Of a DNA stretch of 10,734 bases, positions 1-6,552 are shown in pieces. The notes beneath the pieces were generated by a model, which made no database searches, had not been told where the DNA came from, and saw only the letters and a list, made by a program, of their open reading frames with translations. Each line of letters opens with the position of its first letter. Position 1 is the stretch's first letter. The DNA comes from Sphingobacterium sp. (GTDB lineage Bacteria; Bacteroidota; Bacteroidia; SpSt-205). Position numbers and translations under genes: made by a program. The DNA is taken from the NCBI GenBank assembly GCA_028276345.1, contig JAPYWM010000025.1, positions 1 through 10,734 of the forward strand, written 5' to 3'.

Positions 1-422
1 TTAACTATCAGCTTGCCCGCGCCGTCCAGCGTGAAGTAGCTGAATGTCCCCGTAAAGCGAAAGACGAAGCGGCCGCCCGCAGTAGTAGTGGGGGCTTTAG
101 CGAAGTAAACGGTATCCGCCAGGCCGGCGAAGGTGAGTGTGACCGGAGAGTTGGGTCCAGCGCCCGAATACGTGCTTAGCTGGATGGTGTTAGGCTCTGC
201 ATCCCGCCCAGTTGAACTATTAGTCGTTCTCCAGCTCTCCTGTACCACAAAAGTGACCCCACCCGCTCCTACACCCCGAGCCATCAGCGAGTCAAAAGCC
301 TCTTTGATGGTGGCAAACTGTCCCCCACTCGCATTGAATGCTGAGGTGCCCGTGATGTTGTGCGTACCTGTGAGGGCCTGGGCATGCAGCCCACTGAAAT
401 AAGCGAGGACGAAAATCCCCAT
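1..422 (-). CDS. Secreted beta-helix-like surface protein, N-terminal part
   Basis: The reading frame is open from the ATG at 422-420 down to the left edge, giving 140 visible residues with no stop, so the 3' part lies outside the window. The N-terminus (MGIFVLAYFSGLHAQA) is a short hydrophobic stretch ending in a plausible signal peptidase site after AQA. It then reads FATIKEAFDSLMARGVGAGGVTFVV, split here as FATIKEAFDSL and ARGVGAGGVTFVV (about residues 36-60), and later FTGTFSYFTLDG (123-134). This 'FATI.EA...L..RGV.G.VTF.V' plus 'YFTLDG' style is familiar from large secreted Bacteroidota proteins with parallel beta-helix repeats, often exported by the type IX system; that assignment is inference because the C-terminus is not visible. 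The signal peptide lacks the usual N-terminal lysine/arginine, and an upstream ATG in another frame supplies basic residues (see findings). Exact function unknown. Confidence 0.72.
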   Translation of the reverse strand, partial: MGIFVLAYFSGLHAQALTGTHNITGTSAFNASGGQFATIKEAFDSLMARGVGAGGVTFVVQESWRTTNSSTGRDAEPNTIQLSTYSGAGPNSPVTLTFAGLADTVYFAKAPTTTAGGRFVFRFTGTFSYFTLDGAGKLIV

Positions 423-477
423 AGCTACAAGCGGGAGCTCAACCGCAGTAGGCGTGTAGAAGGTACCATACCAAGGG

Positions 478-485
478 CAAAGGTA
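478..485 (-). promoter_or_regulatory. Candidate -7 promoter element TACCTTTG
   Basis: TACCTTTG on the minus strand matches the Bacteroidota -7 consensus TAnnTTTG and lies 55 nt upstream of the ATG at 422 of the secreted protein gene. No clear TTG/TTTG -33 element is seen at the usual 17-21 nt spacing. An ATG at 469-467 (out of frame with the main gene) begins 8 nt after this box. Confidence 0.45.
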
Positions 486-625
486 AAGTATTTCCGATGA
501 GTCTCAGCACAGGTGCACCAATATCAAAGTCTGGTTGGGATTTTAAAGGCGAATACGGAAGTAGGAACAGCTCCTCTCTCCCTCCGCCCGCAGAATGATA
601 TACCGTACAGCCTTGGCGAGCGGTT

Positions 626-648
626 AGGAAGCGGAAAAGCCCCTTCCT
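626..648. repeat. Inverted repeat (hairpin) AGGAAG/CTTCCT
   Basis: The stem is AGGAAG (626-631) with CTTCCT (643-648), then a C/C mismatch, then GG (633-634) with CC (640-641), and the loop is AAAAG. It lies in the spacer between the two minus-strand genes. It could fold on either strand, but no T-tract follows on either strand, so a terminator role is uncertain. Confidence 0.4.
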
Positions 649-690
649 GCGCCGTGCGGCCCTCCGGACGATCCAAAATACCAAGACCCC

Positions 691-704
691 CCTCTGGCGA
701 GAGG
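691..704. repeat. Tetraloop hairpin CCTCT/AGAGG
   Basis: A perfect 5-bp stem CCTCT (691-695) / AGAGG (700-704) closes a GGCG loop. A second arm, GAGAGGG near 712-718, can compete for the same CCCTCT strand, so two alternative folds exist. It lies about 50 nt past the glycosyltransferase stop in the sense of that gene. Confidence 0.4.
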
Positions 705-726
705 CTGGACGGAGAGGGTATCCACC

Positions 727-744
727 CGCTCGGTGCGCTCGGCG
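727..744 (-). repeat. Two tandem 9-mers, CGCCGAGCG CACCGAGCG
   Basis: On the minus strand, CGCCGAGCG (744-736) is followed directly by CACCGAGCG (735-727). The array starts 9 nt after the glycosyltransferase stop codon. A related pair occurs at 6507-6524 downstream of CdsA. Confidence 0.5.
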
Positions 745-753
745 CTTAGCCTA

Positions 754-1809
754 TCACCAGCGCCGCACTCGCCGTAGACCCAGCAGGGGATACCCAAGCT
801 GCATCACGCCCACCAGAGGATCCCATGCCCAGCTCCACCATCCCACGGGCGCTCGGCTTATCCGTACTGCCACACTCCGTGCTCCCCATACCAGGAGGGG
901 GGCTGCCCATGCTTCCCCCTGCCACGCAGCCAACACCCATAGCCCCACATACCCTATCACACCTATCCCCAGCGACACTATAAGCCCCAGGCCGTAATGC
1001 CGACCCGTCTGTACATGCCGCTGCTTTCGCCTAAGGTGAGTATACCAGCCAGCAGGCGCCTCCGACATCGTCTCTGCCCCACTGGCCCGCACCCGCCCCT
1101 GCGGTACCAGCTGCAGCGTCAGATCGTCATCCCCCGAGAGTACCGCCCGCCAGAGATAAAGCCCCGTGAGTAGGTAACCTTTGCGCACGGCCCAGCCGCG
1201 CCCCGTCGCCATATACGCACAGCCCCACGCTGCCCGCCCCACACTTTCTATCTGGATAAGGGCGGCTTCCCAGGCGGCTACCCCACTACCCCGCAGCCAA
1301 CCCAGCCCCACTACCGCATCCACCCCTTCCGCCACTTCTCCCATCAGACTCCCTAAATAGGTCTGGCTCACTTCTACATCGGCATCCAGCACGACTACCC
1401 ACTCATAGCGGACCCTTTCTAACCCTTTGGCCAGCGCATACTTCTTCGGACTCCAGCCAGGCGCCGTTTCTTGAACCGCCACCAGCTGCACTGGAAACGC
1501 TACCCTTTTCCCTACCTCGTCAATCTCCCGGCGAGCCCCGGGCGGGAGCCGATCCATCACCATGACTACCTCCCAGGGGGCCGCATACCGAAGCGTCCGC
1601 AGTCCCTCCAAAAAGCGCTTCCCTTCGCCGGGCCGATGCGTCGCTACCAAAATAGACACCGGCGGATAAGCCTTTTTCTCCCGCTCTCGCCGCCGAAGGC
1701 GCCACACCGTCACCCCCAATGCCACCCAATACAGCGCTAAAATCCCCGCTACAGCGTAAATTGCTATCCATGCGAGCTTGTCTCCTGCTAATCCTAATAA
1801 CTCCCGCAT
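754..1809 (-). CDS. Membrane GT2-family glycosyltransferase
   Basis: The 351-residue protein is a processive-type family 2 (GT-A fold) glycosyltransferase that would use a nucleotide-sugar at the cytoplasmic face of the inner membrane; acceptor and product are unknown. It has one N-terminal membrane segment (about 13-36), the GT-A start YPPVSILVATHRPG (48-61), a DxD-like metal/nucleotide site VVLDADVEV with DAD at 142-144, and SGDDDL at 225-230, which takes the place of the catalytic ED/TED motif. RRKQRH (260-265) stands where related synthases have a QxxRW-type motif, here degenerate. Two to three membrane segments follow (about 274-296, 300-315, 325-345). The ATG at 1809 keeps the first membrane helix; no better start is visible, and no TAnnTTTG box was found upstream. 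Its 5' end overlaps the divergent phospholipase gene by 40 bp. Confidence 0.85.
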   Translation of the reverse strand: MRELLGLAGDKLAWIAIYAVAGILALYWVALGVTVWRLRRREREKKAYPPVSILVATHRPGEGKRFLEGLRTLRYAAPWEVVMVMDRLPPGARREIDEVGKRVAFPVQLVAVQETAPGWSPKKYALAKGLERVRYEWVVVLDADVEVSQTYLGSLMGEVAEGVDAVVGLGWLRGSGVAAWEAALIQIESVGRAAWGCAYMATGRGWAVRKGYLLTGLYLWRAVLSGDDDLTLQLVPQGRVRASGAETMSEAPAGWYTHLRRKQRHVQTGRHYGLGLIVSLGIGVIGYVGLWVLAAWQGEAWAAPLLVWGARSVAVRISRAPVGWWSWAWDPLVGVMQLGYPLLGLRRVRRW

Positions 1810-2900
1810 ACGCTTGGGGCTTTTGGGCGCACCGCCGGATCAACCGCCTGGCGGTCTTTACCCTGCCGGAAACGCTCTTTGCCTTCTACCGGCCGCAGAT
1901 TGAATATCTTACCCAGCAGGCCACCAAGCCCGACGAACGCCGTGGCGCCTTCGCCTGGGAGGCCCCCCGGCATTACATTGACCTGGACCGCTACGAACCT
2001 CCCCTCCCACACCGCTGGCAAGAGGCCATTGAAAAATACACGCTGGACACCCTCTCCGCCCACGGCCTCCTCCCCTGGCACCTGGAAAAAGCCTTCTGGG
2101 ACCTCGTAGACGCCATGAAAGCCCATAACACCCCCCGCATTCTCAAACTCTCCGCCGAAATCGGCCATTACCTGGCCGACGCCCACGTCCCCCTGCACAC
2201 TACGGCCAACTACAACGGTCAGCTTACCGGCCAGCATGGCATCCACGCCCTGTGGGAGTCCTTCCTGCCCGAACGTTACGGGGAAAGTTACGACTTTTTC
2301 GTTCCCAAGGCTCGCTTCTGGCGAAGCATCCGCGACACCATCTGGAAAATCATCGCGGAAAGTCATGCGCTGGTGCCTGCCGTTCTGGAAGCCGAAATAG
2401 AAGCCAGCCGCCGCCTGCCCCCCGATAAAAAATACACCTACCGCCAGCGGGGTAATCAAACTATCCGCACCTATTCGGAGGCTTTTCTGGAAGTGTACCA
2501 TGCGCTTTTGCAGGGGATGGTAGAAGACCGCCTGCGTAAAGCTATCCATCGCCTCGGAAGTCTGTGGTATACGGCGTGGGTTCTGGCAGGACGCCCAGAC
2601 CTCTCTGCGCCACCCGCTCCCGTAGAGGATGAACCGGTACCTCCTGACACCACCTATCAAGAGCCCCGGCCCTGCGGCGAAGTAGGCTTAGCCCCGCAGA
2701 ATCTGCCATATCGCTTTCCAGGGAAGCTTTTGCCCGTACAGCAGCAGGGCATGCTGGTAGATTTTCGTAGCGAAGCGGTAGGCTCCCACCAGCGTCAAAA
2801 CCAAAATCCCCAGCGATACGACGGCTTCCCATCCCGGCACCTCACTCGCAATCAGCCGCACGGGCATGTATACCGGAGACGTGAGCGGGAAATAGCTTAG
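1770..2900 (+). CDS. Zinc-dependent phospholipase C/S1-P1 family protein
   Basis: The frame reads 376 residues from the ATG at 1770. The N-terminus is a signal peptide MRACLLLILITPAYA, with predicted cleavage leaving W16 as the mature first residue. This fits the trinuclear-zinc phospholipase C and S1/P1 nuclease fold, where the N-terminal Trp amine binds zinc. Further likely zinc ligands are H21, H68 and D71 in HYIDLD, the block EIGHYLADAHVPLHTT (H133, D137, H143), and HALWE (H159, E163). The enzyme would act in the periplasm or outside on phosphoesters, but whether on lipids or nucleic acids is unclear. Starts further upstream in frame are rejected because they would bury the signal peptide. 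The last about 70 residues (from 2688) run antisense to the permease and look non-conserved; the body ends naturally near LWYTAWVLAGRPDL (residues 265-278). A stop lost by frameshift near 2640-2685 is possible, since the +1 frame has TAG at 2683 (and 2690-region stops). Confidence 0.82.
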   Translation: MRACLLLILITPAYAWGFWAHRRINRLAVFTLPETLFAFYRPQIEYLTQQATKPDERRGAFAWEAPRHYIDLDRYEPPLPHRWQEAIEKYTLDTLSAHGLLPWHLEKAFWDLVDAMKAHNTPRILKLSAEIGHYLADAHVPLHTTANYNGQLTGQHGIHALWESFLPERYGESYDFFVPKARFWRSIRDTIWKIIAESHALVPAVLEAEIEASRRLPPDKKYTYRQRGNQTIRTYSEAFLEVYHALLQGMVEDRLRKAIHRLGSLWYTAWVLAGRPDLSAPPAPVEDEPVPPDTTYQEPRPCGEVGLAPQNLPYRFPGKLLPVQQQGMLVDFRSEAVGSHQRQNQNPQRYDGFPSRHLTRNQPHGHVYRRREREIA

Positions 2901-3920
2901 CACCGTGATCACAGGCCCTTCCCCGCTTGCCGCCAGCGTCGGTAACACTATCACTGACAAAAGAAGCGGCCACTGAAGCGCTTGACTAAGCGGCGAAAGC
3001 TCCGTCACCGAATCCGAAGCCGCCCCAGCCGCCGCATACAAAAACGTGTATAATAACAGTCCCGCTATCAGAAAAATCACCACCCATCCCCATGGAACTG
3101 CATAAGCCTGATCTTGCATGGCCTCCATGAGCCGCTGACTTTGCTGCGCATCATCAGCCAATGTGCTGGAAAAAGTCGCCCCACCCCCGAGAAGCACCGC
3201 CAGACCCCATACTACCACCTGAAATACACTCAGTACCAACCCCGATAGGATTTTACCCTGTAAAATATGGCCGGGATCAGCGGCTAAAAGCATATATTCC
3301 ACCAAGCGATTGCTCTTTTCTTCCAGTACACTTGCGAGAATCTGATACCCTGCTCCCATCAGCAAAATAAACAGCGCTATCCCAATGAATATCCCCACTG
3401 TTGTCGCAAGGCCTGCTGAGTAGCGCTTGGCCCCTTCTGCTGATACTTTGTAGACTTGGAGCCGGGGCGGCGTAAGTACTTTTAGGATGTCATCAGAAGT
3501 TACTCTCAGGGCCTCCTGCCGGTATGCCCGAAAGGCCTCTGTTAGGATAGCTTTGAGGTCCTGCATTTTTTCCGAGCTCAGGCTAAAAGCCGTATAGAGC
3601 GTGCAAATCTCGCTCTCCACTGGATTGGGCGGCAAAACAAGCAGCACCAGATCATCCGCTGTTTGCAGGAGGTTTTTCAAGCTATCTACGGCAGTCTGGG
3701 GCACGGGCACAAACCGAAATGGGCCTTCCTCTTGGGGTAGGGGGAGATTGCCTGCCACCAGAACTTGGAGGCGTTTCTCGTGCGAAAACCGTGCTACAAG
3801 CGCTGGCAGCGCCACTACAAGAAAAATCAATAAAGGGAAACTCAGCGTCCCCAACCAGAAACGCCAGTTTTTCAGGCGAACGGTCATTTCCCGCCAGAAA
3901 ACTATCCAGACAGCTCTCAT
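2688..3920 (-). CDS. ABC-2 transporter permease, NatB-like
   Basis: This 410-residue membrane protein is the permease partner of the ATPase encoded just upstream in its operon. It has the typical ABC-2/NatB layout: an N-terminal cytoplasmic stretch MRAVWIVFWREMTVRLKNWRF broken by a first membrane segment at about 21-44, a large extracytoplasmic domain (about 45-168), then five membrane segments near 171-192, 226-246, 277-297, 317-335 and 365-385. The family hallmark ASVLEEKSNRLVEYML (196-211) follows the second segment. The C-terminus ILLYGQKLPW-like region (LLLYGQKLPWKAIW, 392-405) is also typical, which supports TAA at 2688-2690 as the real stop. Such pairs export sodium or other small or antimicrobial compounds, but the substrate cannot be read from sequence. 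The start ATG overlaps the ATPase stop (ATGA), indicating translational coupling. Confidence 0.87.
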   Translation of the reverse strand: MRAVWIVFWREMTVRLKNWRFWLGTLSFPLLIFLVVALPALVARFSHEKRLQVLVAGNLPLPQEEGPFRFVPVPQTAVDSLKNLLQTADDLVLLVLPPNPVESEICTLYTAFSLSSEKMQDLKAILTEAFRAYRQEALRVTSDDILKVLTPPRLQVYKVSAEGAKRYSAGLATTVGIFIGIALFILLMGAGYQILASVLEEKSNRLVEYMLLAADPGHILQGKILSGLVLSVFQVVVWGLAVLLGGGATFSSTLADDAQQSQRLMEAMQDQAYAVPWGWVVIFLIAGLLLYTFLYAAAGAASDSVTELSPLSQALQWPLLLSVIVLPTLAASGEGPVITVLSYFPLTSPVYMPVRLIASEVPGWEAVVSLGILVLTLVGAYRFATKIYQHALLLYGQKLPWKAIWQILRG

Positions 3921-4828
3921 AAGTTATGGGATTGAACAGCTCTGAGGAAGATTTCTTTCACCGTGGGGAGCTTTTCGTAAAATACGCGCACAGCCGTCTG
4001 CGTGAGGATGCCCTGCAAAAGCGCCTGACTGGACAGGGCGGGCGAGAGAACGACCTCTGCCGAGTGGGCGGAGAGCGCATGCCAAGAGGCGCCTTCTGGC
4101 CAGCGCAGCGAAGCTACCGGAGCCTCCGTCTCAATGAAGTAGCGCTGGTCCCAATATTGGCGTTTGAGCTTAGCCGTGTGGCCCGCTAAGAGAATCCGCC
4201 CCCGGTGAATGAGCACGATGTAATCACACAGCTCATCCACCTGCTCCAGCCGATGTGTGGAAAGCAAGATGAGCCGGCCTGGCTCCCTGAGCGAACGCAA
4301 AAGCTGCTCCACCTCCTGGGCATTGATCGGGTCTAAGCCCGAAAAGGGTTCATCCAACAGGAGAAAGCGGGGATTCCCTGCCAAAGCTAACGTAAGCTGC
4401 GCCTTTTGCTGCATGCCTTTGGAGAGGGTTTTGGCCGGGCGATGGATGTAGCTCAAAATCCCCAGCCTTTCCCCCCAGGTCTGAATCTCGCGCTGCGCCA
4501 CCTCTGCCGAAAAGCCCTTTAGACGCAAAAGGTAACGTAGCTGCTCGTAAATGGTGGCTTTGGGGTAGAGGCCGCGCTCCTCAGGCATATACCCAATGGC
4601 GCGCCGGTCTAAGTCCGCTATCGGCCGCCCATCAAATAGGATTTCGCCCTTTTCCATCGGGAGGATCCGCATCACCAGCCGCATTAGGGTGGTTTTGCCG
4701 GAGCCGTTGGGGCCGAGGAGCCCCGCTATGACCCCATCCGGCACGGTGAAGGTCGCCTCTTCCAGTGCCTTGACGACCCCCTGCGTCGTGCGAAAACTCC
4801 GAGAGAGCTGTTGAACTTCCAGCACCAC
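3917..4828 (-). CDS. ABC transporter ATP-binding protein, NatA-like
   Basis: This 303-residue ABC ATPase energises the ABC-2 permease encoded immediately downstream. Motifs in order: Walker A GPNGSGKTT (39-47), the NatA-type block YMPEERGLYPK (80-90), signature LSKGMQQK (135-142, the usual NatA-like variant of LSGGQ), Walker B FLLLDEP (155-161), D-loop SGLD (163-166) and switch histidine H192. The region after about 215 is a C-terminal domain of unknown role ending in LPTVKEIFLRAV, as in relatives. The start is GTG at 4828 or the next GTG at 4825; the second leaves exactly 5 nt after the TACATTTG promoter box and may be the true one. The stop TGA overlaps the permease ATG by 4 nt. It is transcribed away from the CPBP protease gene across a spacer of about 32 bp. 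Confidence 0.9.
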   Translation of the reverse strand: MVLEVQQLSRSFRTTQGVVKALEEATFTVPDGVIAGLLGPNGSGKTTLMRLVMRILPMEKGEILFDGRPIADLDRRAIGYMPEERGLYPKATIYEQLRYLLRLKGFSAEVAQREIQTWGERLGILSYIHRPAKTLSKGMQQKAQLTLALAGNPRFLLLDEPFSGLDPINAQEVEQLLRSLREPGRLILLSTHRLEQVDELCDYIVLIHRGRILLAGHTAKLKRQYWDQRYFIETEAPVASLRWPEGASWHALSAHSAEVVLSPALSSQALLQGILTQTAVRVFYEKLPTVKEIFLRAVQSHNL

Positions 4829-4830
4829 CC

Positions 4831-4838
4831 CAAATGTA
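4831..4838 (-). promoter_or_regulatory. -7 promoter element TACATTTG for the ABC operon
   Basis: TACATTTG on the minus strand matches TAnnTTTG and ends 2 nt before the GTG at 4828 and 5 nt before the GTG at 4825. Transcription would therefore start at or inside the start codon, giving a leaderless message. No convincing -33 TTG is visible. It is back-to-back with the box at 4850-4857. Confidence 0.6.
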
Positions 4839-4849
4839 CACAGGCGGCG

Positions 4850-4857
4850 TACTTTTG
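4850..4857 (+). promoter_or_regulatory. -7 promoter element TACTTTTG for CPBP-cdsA
   Basis: TACTTTTG matches TAnnTTTG and ends 3 nt before the ATG at 4861. This supports that start over the in-frame ATG at 4834, which lies upstream of the promoter element, and predicts a leaderless message. No clear -33 TTG is seen. Confidence 0.6.
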
Positions 4858-4860
4858 CTT

Positions 4861-5724
4861 ATGCAGCTGAATCGTCGACAGGCCCTACTCGGTCTGGCCC
4901 TCCTGATACTATCGTGGGGCGGGCTCCTGATCGGAGCAAGTCAGCTTCTACCTCTTTTAGGATTAGGTGGCGGGATGCCCGCTGCGGACGCTGCAAGCGC
5001 CTTCCGCCTTGCCTTGGGTAATGGCCTGGTCCTGATTTTTACCTTTGGGGTTAGCGCCATTCTTGTTCTGCCCTTTTGGAAAGATGCGTGGGGAGGCGTT
5101 CCTTTGCGGTTTGCGTCCATTTCGCCGGCGGTGTGGGGATGGATAGCCCTCCTGATGCTAGGGCTTCAACCTGTCCTCCCCTGGTTCAGCCTGGATGCTG
5201 ATAGCTTCCAGCTGCCTCCCGCCTGGAAAGACCAGGAAATCGCCTTGGAAGCTACCGAAGCCCACATAGAGACCATCATGCTTAGCCTCCTCACGCATGG
5301 GGCCCTTTTCTGGAACCTCATTTTTCTGGCGGTCGTTCCTGGTATCATAGAAGAGCTTTTCTTCCGGGGAGCTTTTCAGGGCCTTTTCTCACGCGTTATG
5401 CACCCTATCGCTGCAATCTGGATCACGGCCTTTGTTTTTAGTGCGGTGCATGGGCAGGTGTATGGTTTCATACCCAGGATGCTTCTGGGTGCGCTCATGG
5501 GGTACCTGATGCTGTATAGCAGGAGCCTTTTACCGGCGATGTGGGCCCATTTTCTGAATAATGCCTATGCGACGCTGACCGGATACGTGGCGATACATTT
5601 TTTGAGTGAGCCGGAGTTTGTCAAGAGCACGTATCGCCCGCCGGTGTGGATAGCCCTGGTAGGAGCGGCTGTAGCGGGTGCGGCAGCTTATCAGACGTAT
5701 CGGCTTCTTCGCCGCCATGGTTAA
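4861..5724 (+). CDS. CPBP-family intramembrane metalloprotease
   Basis: A 287-residue polytopic membrane protein with the CPBP (CAAX protease/bacteriocin-processing, Abi) signature. Motif 1 is EELFFRG with the EE pair at 164-165 and Arg at 169, motif 2 is FSAVH (F193, H197), and motif 3 is HFLNN (H230, N234). These Glu/His residues form the proposed metal site within the membrane. Hydrophobic segments are seen near 9-32, 54-72, 89-105, 138-160, 180-195, 205-222 and 258-275. Its substrate is unknown; relatives cleave prenylated or membrane peptides or give bacteriocin self-protection. The ATG at 4861 is preferred because the basic MQLNRRQ start precedes the first membrane helix and a -7 element lies just before it; an ATG at 4834 is in frame. 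The gene overlaps cdsA by 8 bp, so the two form an operon. Confidence 0.88.
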   Translation: MQLNRRQALLGLALLILSWGGLLIGASQLLPLLGLGGGMPAADAASAFRLALGNGLVLIFTFGVSAILVLPFWKDAWGGVPLRFASISPAVWGWIALLMLGLQPVLPWFSLDADSFQLPPAWKDQEIALEATEAHIETIMLSLLTHGALFWNLIFLAVVPGIIEELFFRGAFQGLFSRVMHPIAAIWITAFVFSAVHGQVYGFIPRMLLGALMGYLMLYSRSLLPAMWAHFLNNAYATLTGYVAIHFLSEPEFVKSTYRPPVWIALVGAAVAGAAAYQTYRLLRRHG

Positions 5725-6487
5725 GCGTATCCTCACTGCCATCCTGCTTATTCCTTTAGTGCTGGGCCTATTATGGGTTGGCTCTTGGGGATTTTTCAGC
5801 GTATGGCTCTTAAGTGGTTTCCTCATGAGCTGGGAGTATACCGCCGCTCTCCGTTGGTCTTTTTCCGGGCGGGTCACTTATAGTCTCTGGCTAATTGCCC
5901 TTTGGATAGGGGTGCTGGGTTTTATGCCATGGCAGGTTATGCTGGTAGGCAGTTTTATTCTGCTGGGGGTTTGGCTCTGGCAGATGGACCCTGTGGAGGC
6001 ATTTGGGCGGGTGTATGAGGCGGCTTTTGGAGCGATATATATCGGATTTGGCTGGGGAAGCGTAGGCTGGCACTTTGGTGGGAAATTGCCCTATCGGCCT
6101 GAGGCAGTGGTGGGGTATCTTTTGCCGGTGTGGGCGGCTGATACGGCGGCGTACTTTGTAGGGCGGACGTGGGGCCGGCATAAGATCCGTCCCCGCCTCA
6201 GCCCCCAGAAAAGCTGGGAGGGTCTACTAGCGGGCCTCATAGGTGCCGCTGTGGTTGGGCACTGGAGCATACCCTTGACAGGAGATTTTCCTTGGGTGCC
6301 TGGGGCGGTGGTAGGTGGGCTCGTAGGACTGGTGGGCTTTTTGGGGGATGTTTGGGAGTCTGCGTGGAAGCGGTATCAAGGCCTAAAAGACTCGGGTGTG
6401 CTTTTGCCGGGTCACGGAGGCCTCTTGGATAGGCTGGATGCGTTTTTGTGGGTAAGTCCCTTATGGTGGGGTCTAAGTAAGCTGTGA
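5717..6487 (+). CDS. cdsA: Phosphatidate cytidylyltransferase CdsA
   Basis: CdsA converts phosphatidate and CTP to CDP-diacylglycerol, the precursor of bacterial phospholipids, in the inner membrane. The 256-residue protein is strongly hydrophobic, with about seven membrane segments. The C-terminal family signature is nearly complete: S215-x-W-K-R, then K224-D225, GHGG (232-235) and D238-R-L-D241; Trp replaces the usual aliphatic residue at the third position. The preceding conserved block has ADTAAYFVGR (141-150) and SPQKSWEG (162-169). The ATG at 5717 gives the expected MVKRILTA start and lies inside the end of the CPBP gene (8-bp overlap), so translation is probably coupled. The length is slightly short of the usual 265-285 residues, but nothing essential is missing. 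Confidence 0.95.
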   Translation: MVKRILTAILLIPLVLGLLWVGSWGFFSVWLLSGFLMSWEYTAALRWSFSGRVTYSLWLIALWIGVLGFMPWQVMLVGSFILLGVWLWQMDPVEAFGRVYEAAFGAIYIGFGWGSVGWHFGGKLPYRPEAVVGYLLPVWAADTAAYFVGRTWGRHKIRPRLSPQKSWEGLLAGLIGAAVVGHWSIPLTGDFPWVPGAVVGGLVGLVGFLGDVWESAWKRYQGLKDSGVLLPGHGGLLDRLDAFLWVSPLWWGLSKL

Positions 6488-6506
6488 GGGCTGTGCCGGA
6501 GTAAAC

Positions 6507-6524
6507 CACCGAGGGCACCGAGAG
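6507..6524 (+). repeat. Two tandem 9-mers, CACCGAGGG CACCGAGAG
   Basis: CACCGAGGG (6507-6515) is followed directly by CACCGAGAG (6516-6524), starting 19 nt after the cdsA stop and in cdsA sense. It shares the CNCCGAGNG unit with the pair at 744-727, which likewise sits just after a gene and in sense with it. Confidence 0.55.
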
Positions 6525-6533
6525 ATATTTTTT

Positions 6534-6549
6534 CCAGCGGGGCCGCTGG
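6534..6549. repeat. GC-rich inverted repeat CCAGCGG-GG-CCGCTGG
   Basis: A perfect 7-bp inverted repeat with a GG centre (6 bp stem plus 4-nt loop if folded as RNA). On the plus strand it is preceded by six T and followed by five G, which could extend the stem by U-G pairs in RNA. No T-tract follows in either direction. Confidence 0.55.
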
Positions 6550-6552
6550 GGG

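Larger units (their letters stand above)
423..753. other. Non-coding spacer with hairpins and tandem 9-mers
   Basis: No credible gene is seen in these 331 bp; the open frames present lack recognisable protein character. The right part lies just downstream of the minus-strand glycosyltransferase stop and the left part holds the promoter region of the secreted protein gene. Visible structure includes a tetraloop hairpin CCTCT-GGCG-AGAGG at 691-704, an inverted repeat AGGAAG...CTTCCT at 626-648 (6 bp, C/C mismatch, 2 more bp, 5-nt loop), and two tandem copies of a 9-mer on the minus strand at 744-727. None is followed by a clear U-tract in the direction of the glycosyltransferase, so a classical intrinsic terminator cannot be claimed. 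A small structured RNA is possible but unsupported by any recognised family. Confidence 0.4.

Noticed and set aside
133..402. Plus-strand open frame of 89 codons at the left edge
   Set aside because: The minus-strand frame here has a signal peptide and family-like motifs and stays open to the edge; the plus frame is its shadow.
1794..2660. Long minus-strand open frame (288 codons) opposite the phospholipase gene
   Set aside because: It is antisense to a gene with clear signal peptide and zinc-ligand motifs, and its own translation is low-complexity Gly/Val-rich with no domain.
4834..4860. Alternative CPBP start at ATG 4834
   Set aside because: It lies upstream of the TACTTTTG box and adds MYTGGVLLL before the basic MQLNRRQ start; it is possible only if another promoter exists.
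5717..5724. CdsA start at an upstream in-frame ATG (5678)
   Set aside because: It would add 13 residues translated from within the CPBP C-terminus; MVKRILTA at 5717 is the typical family start.
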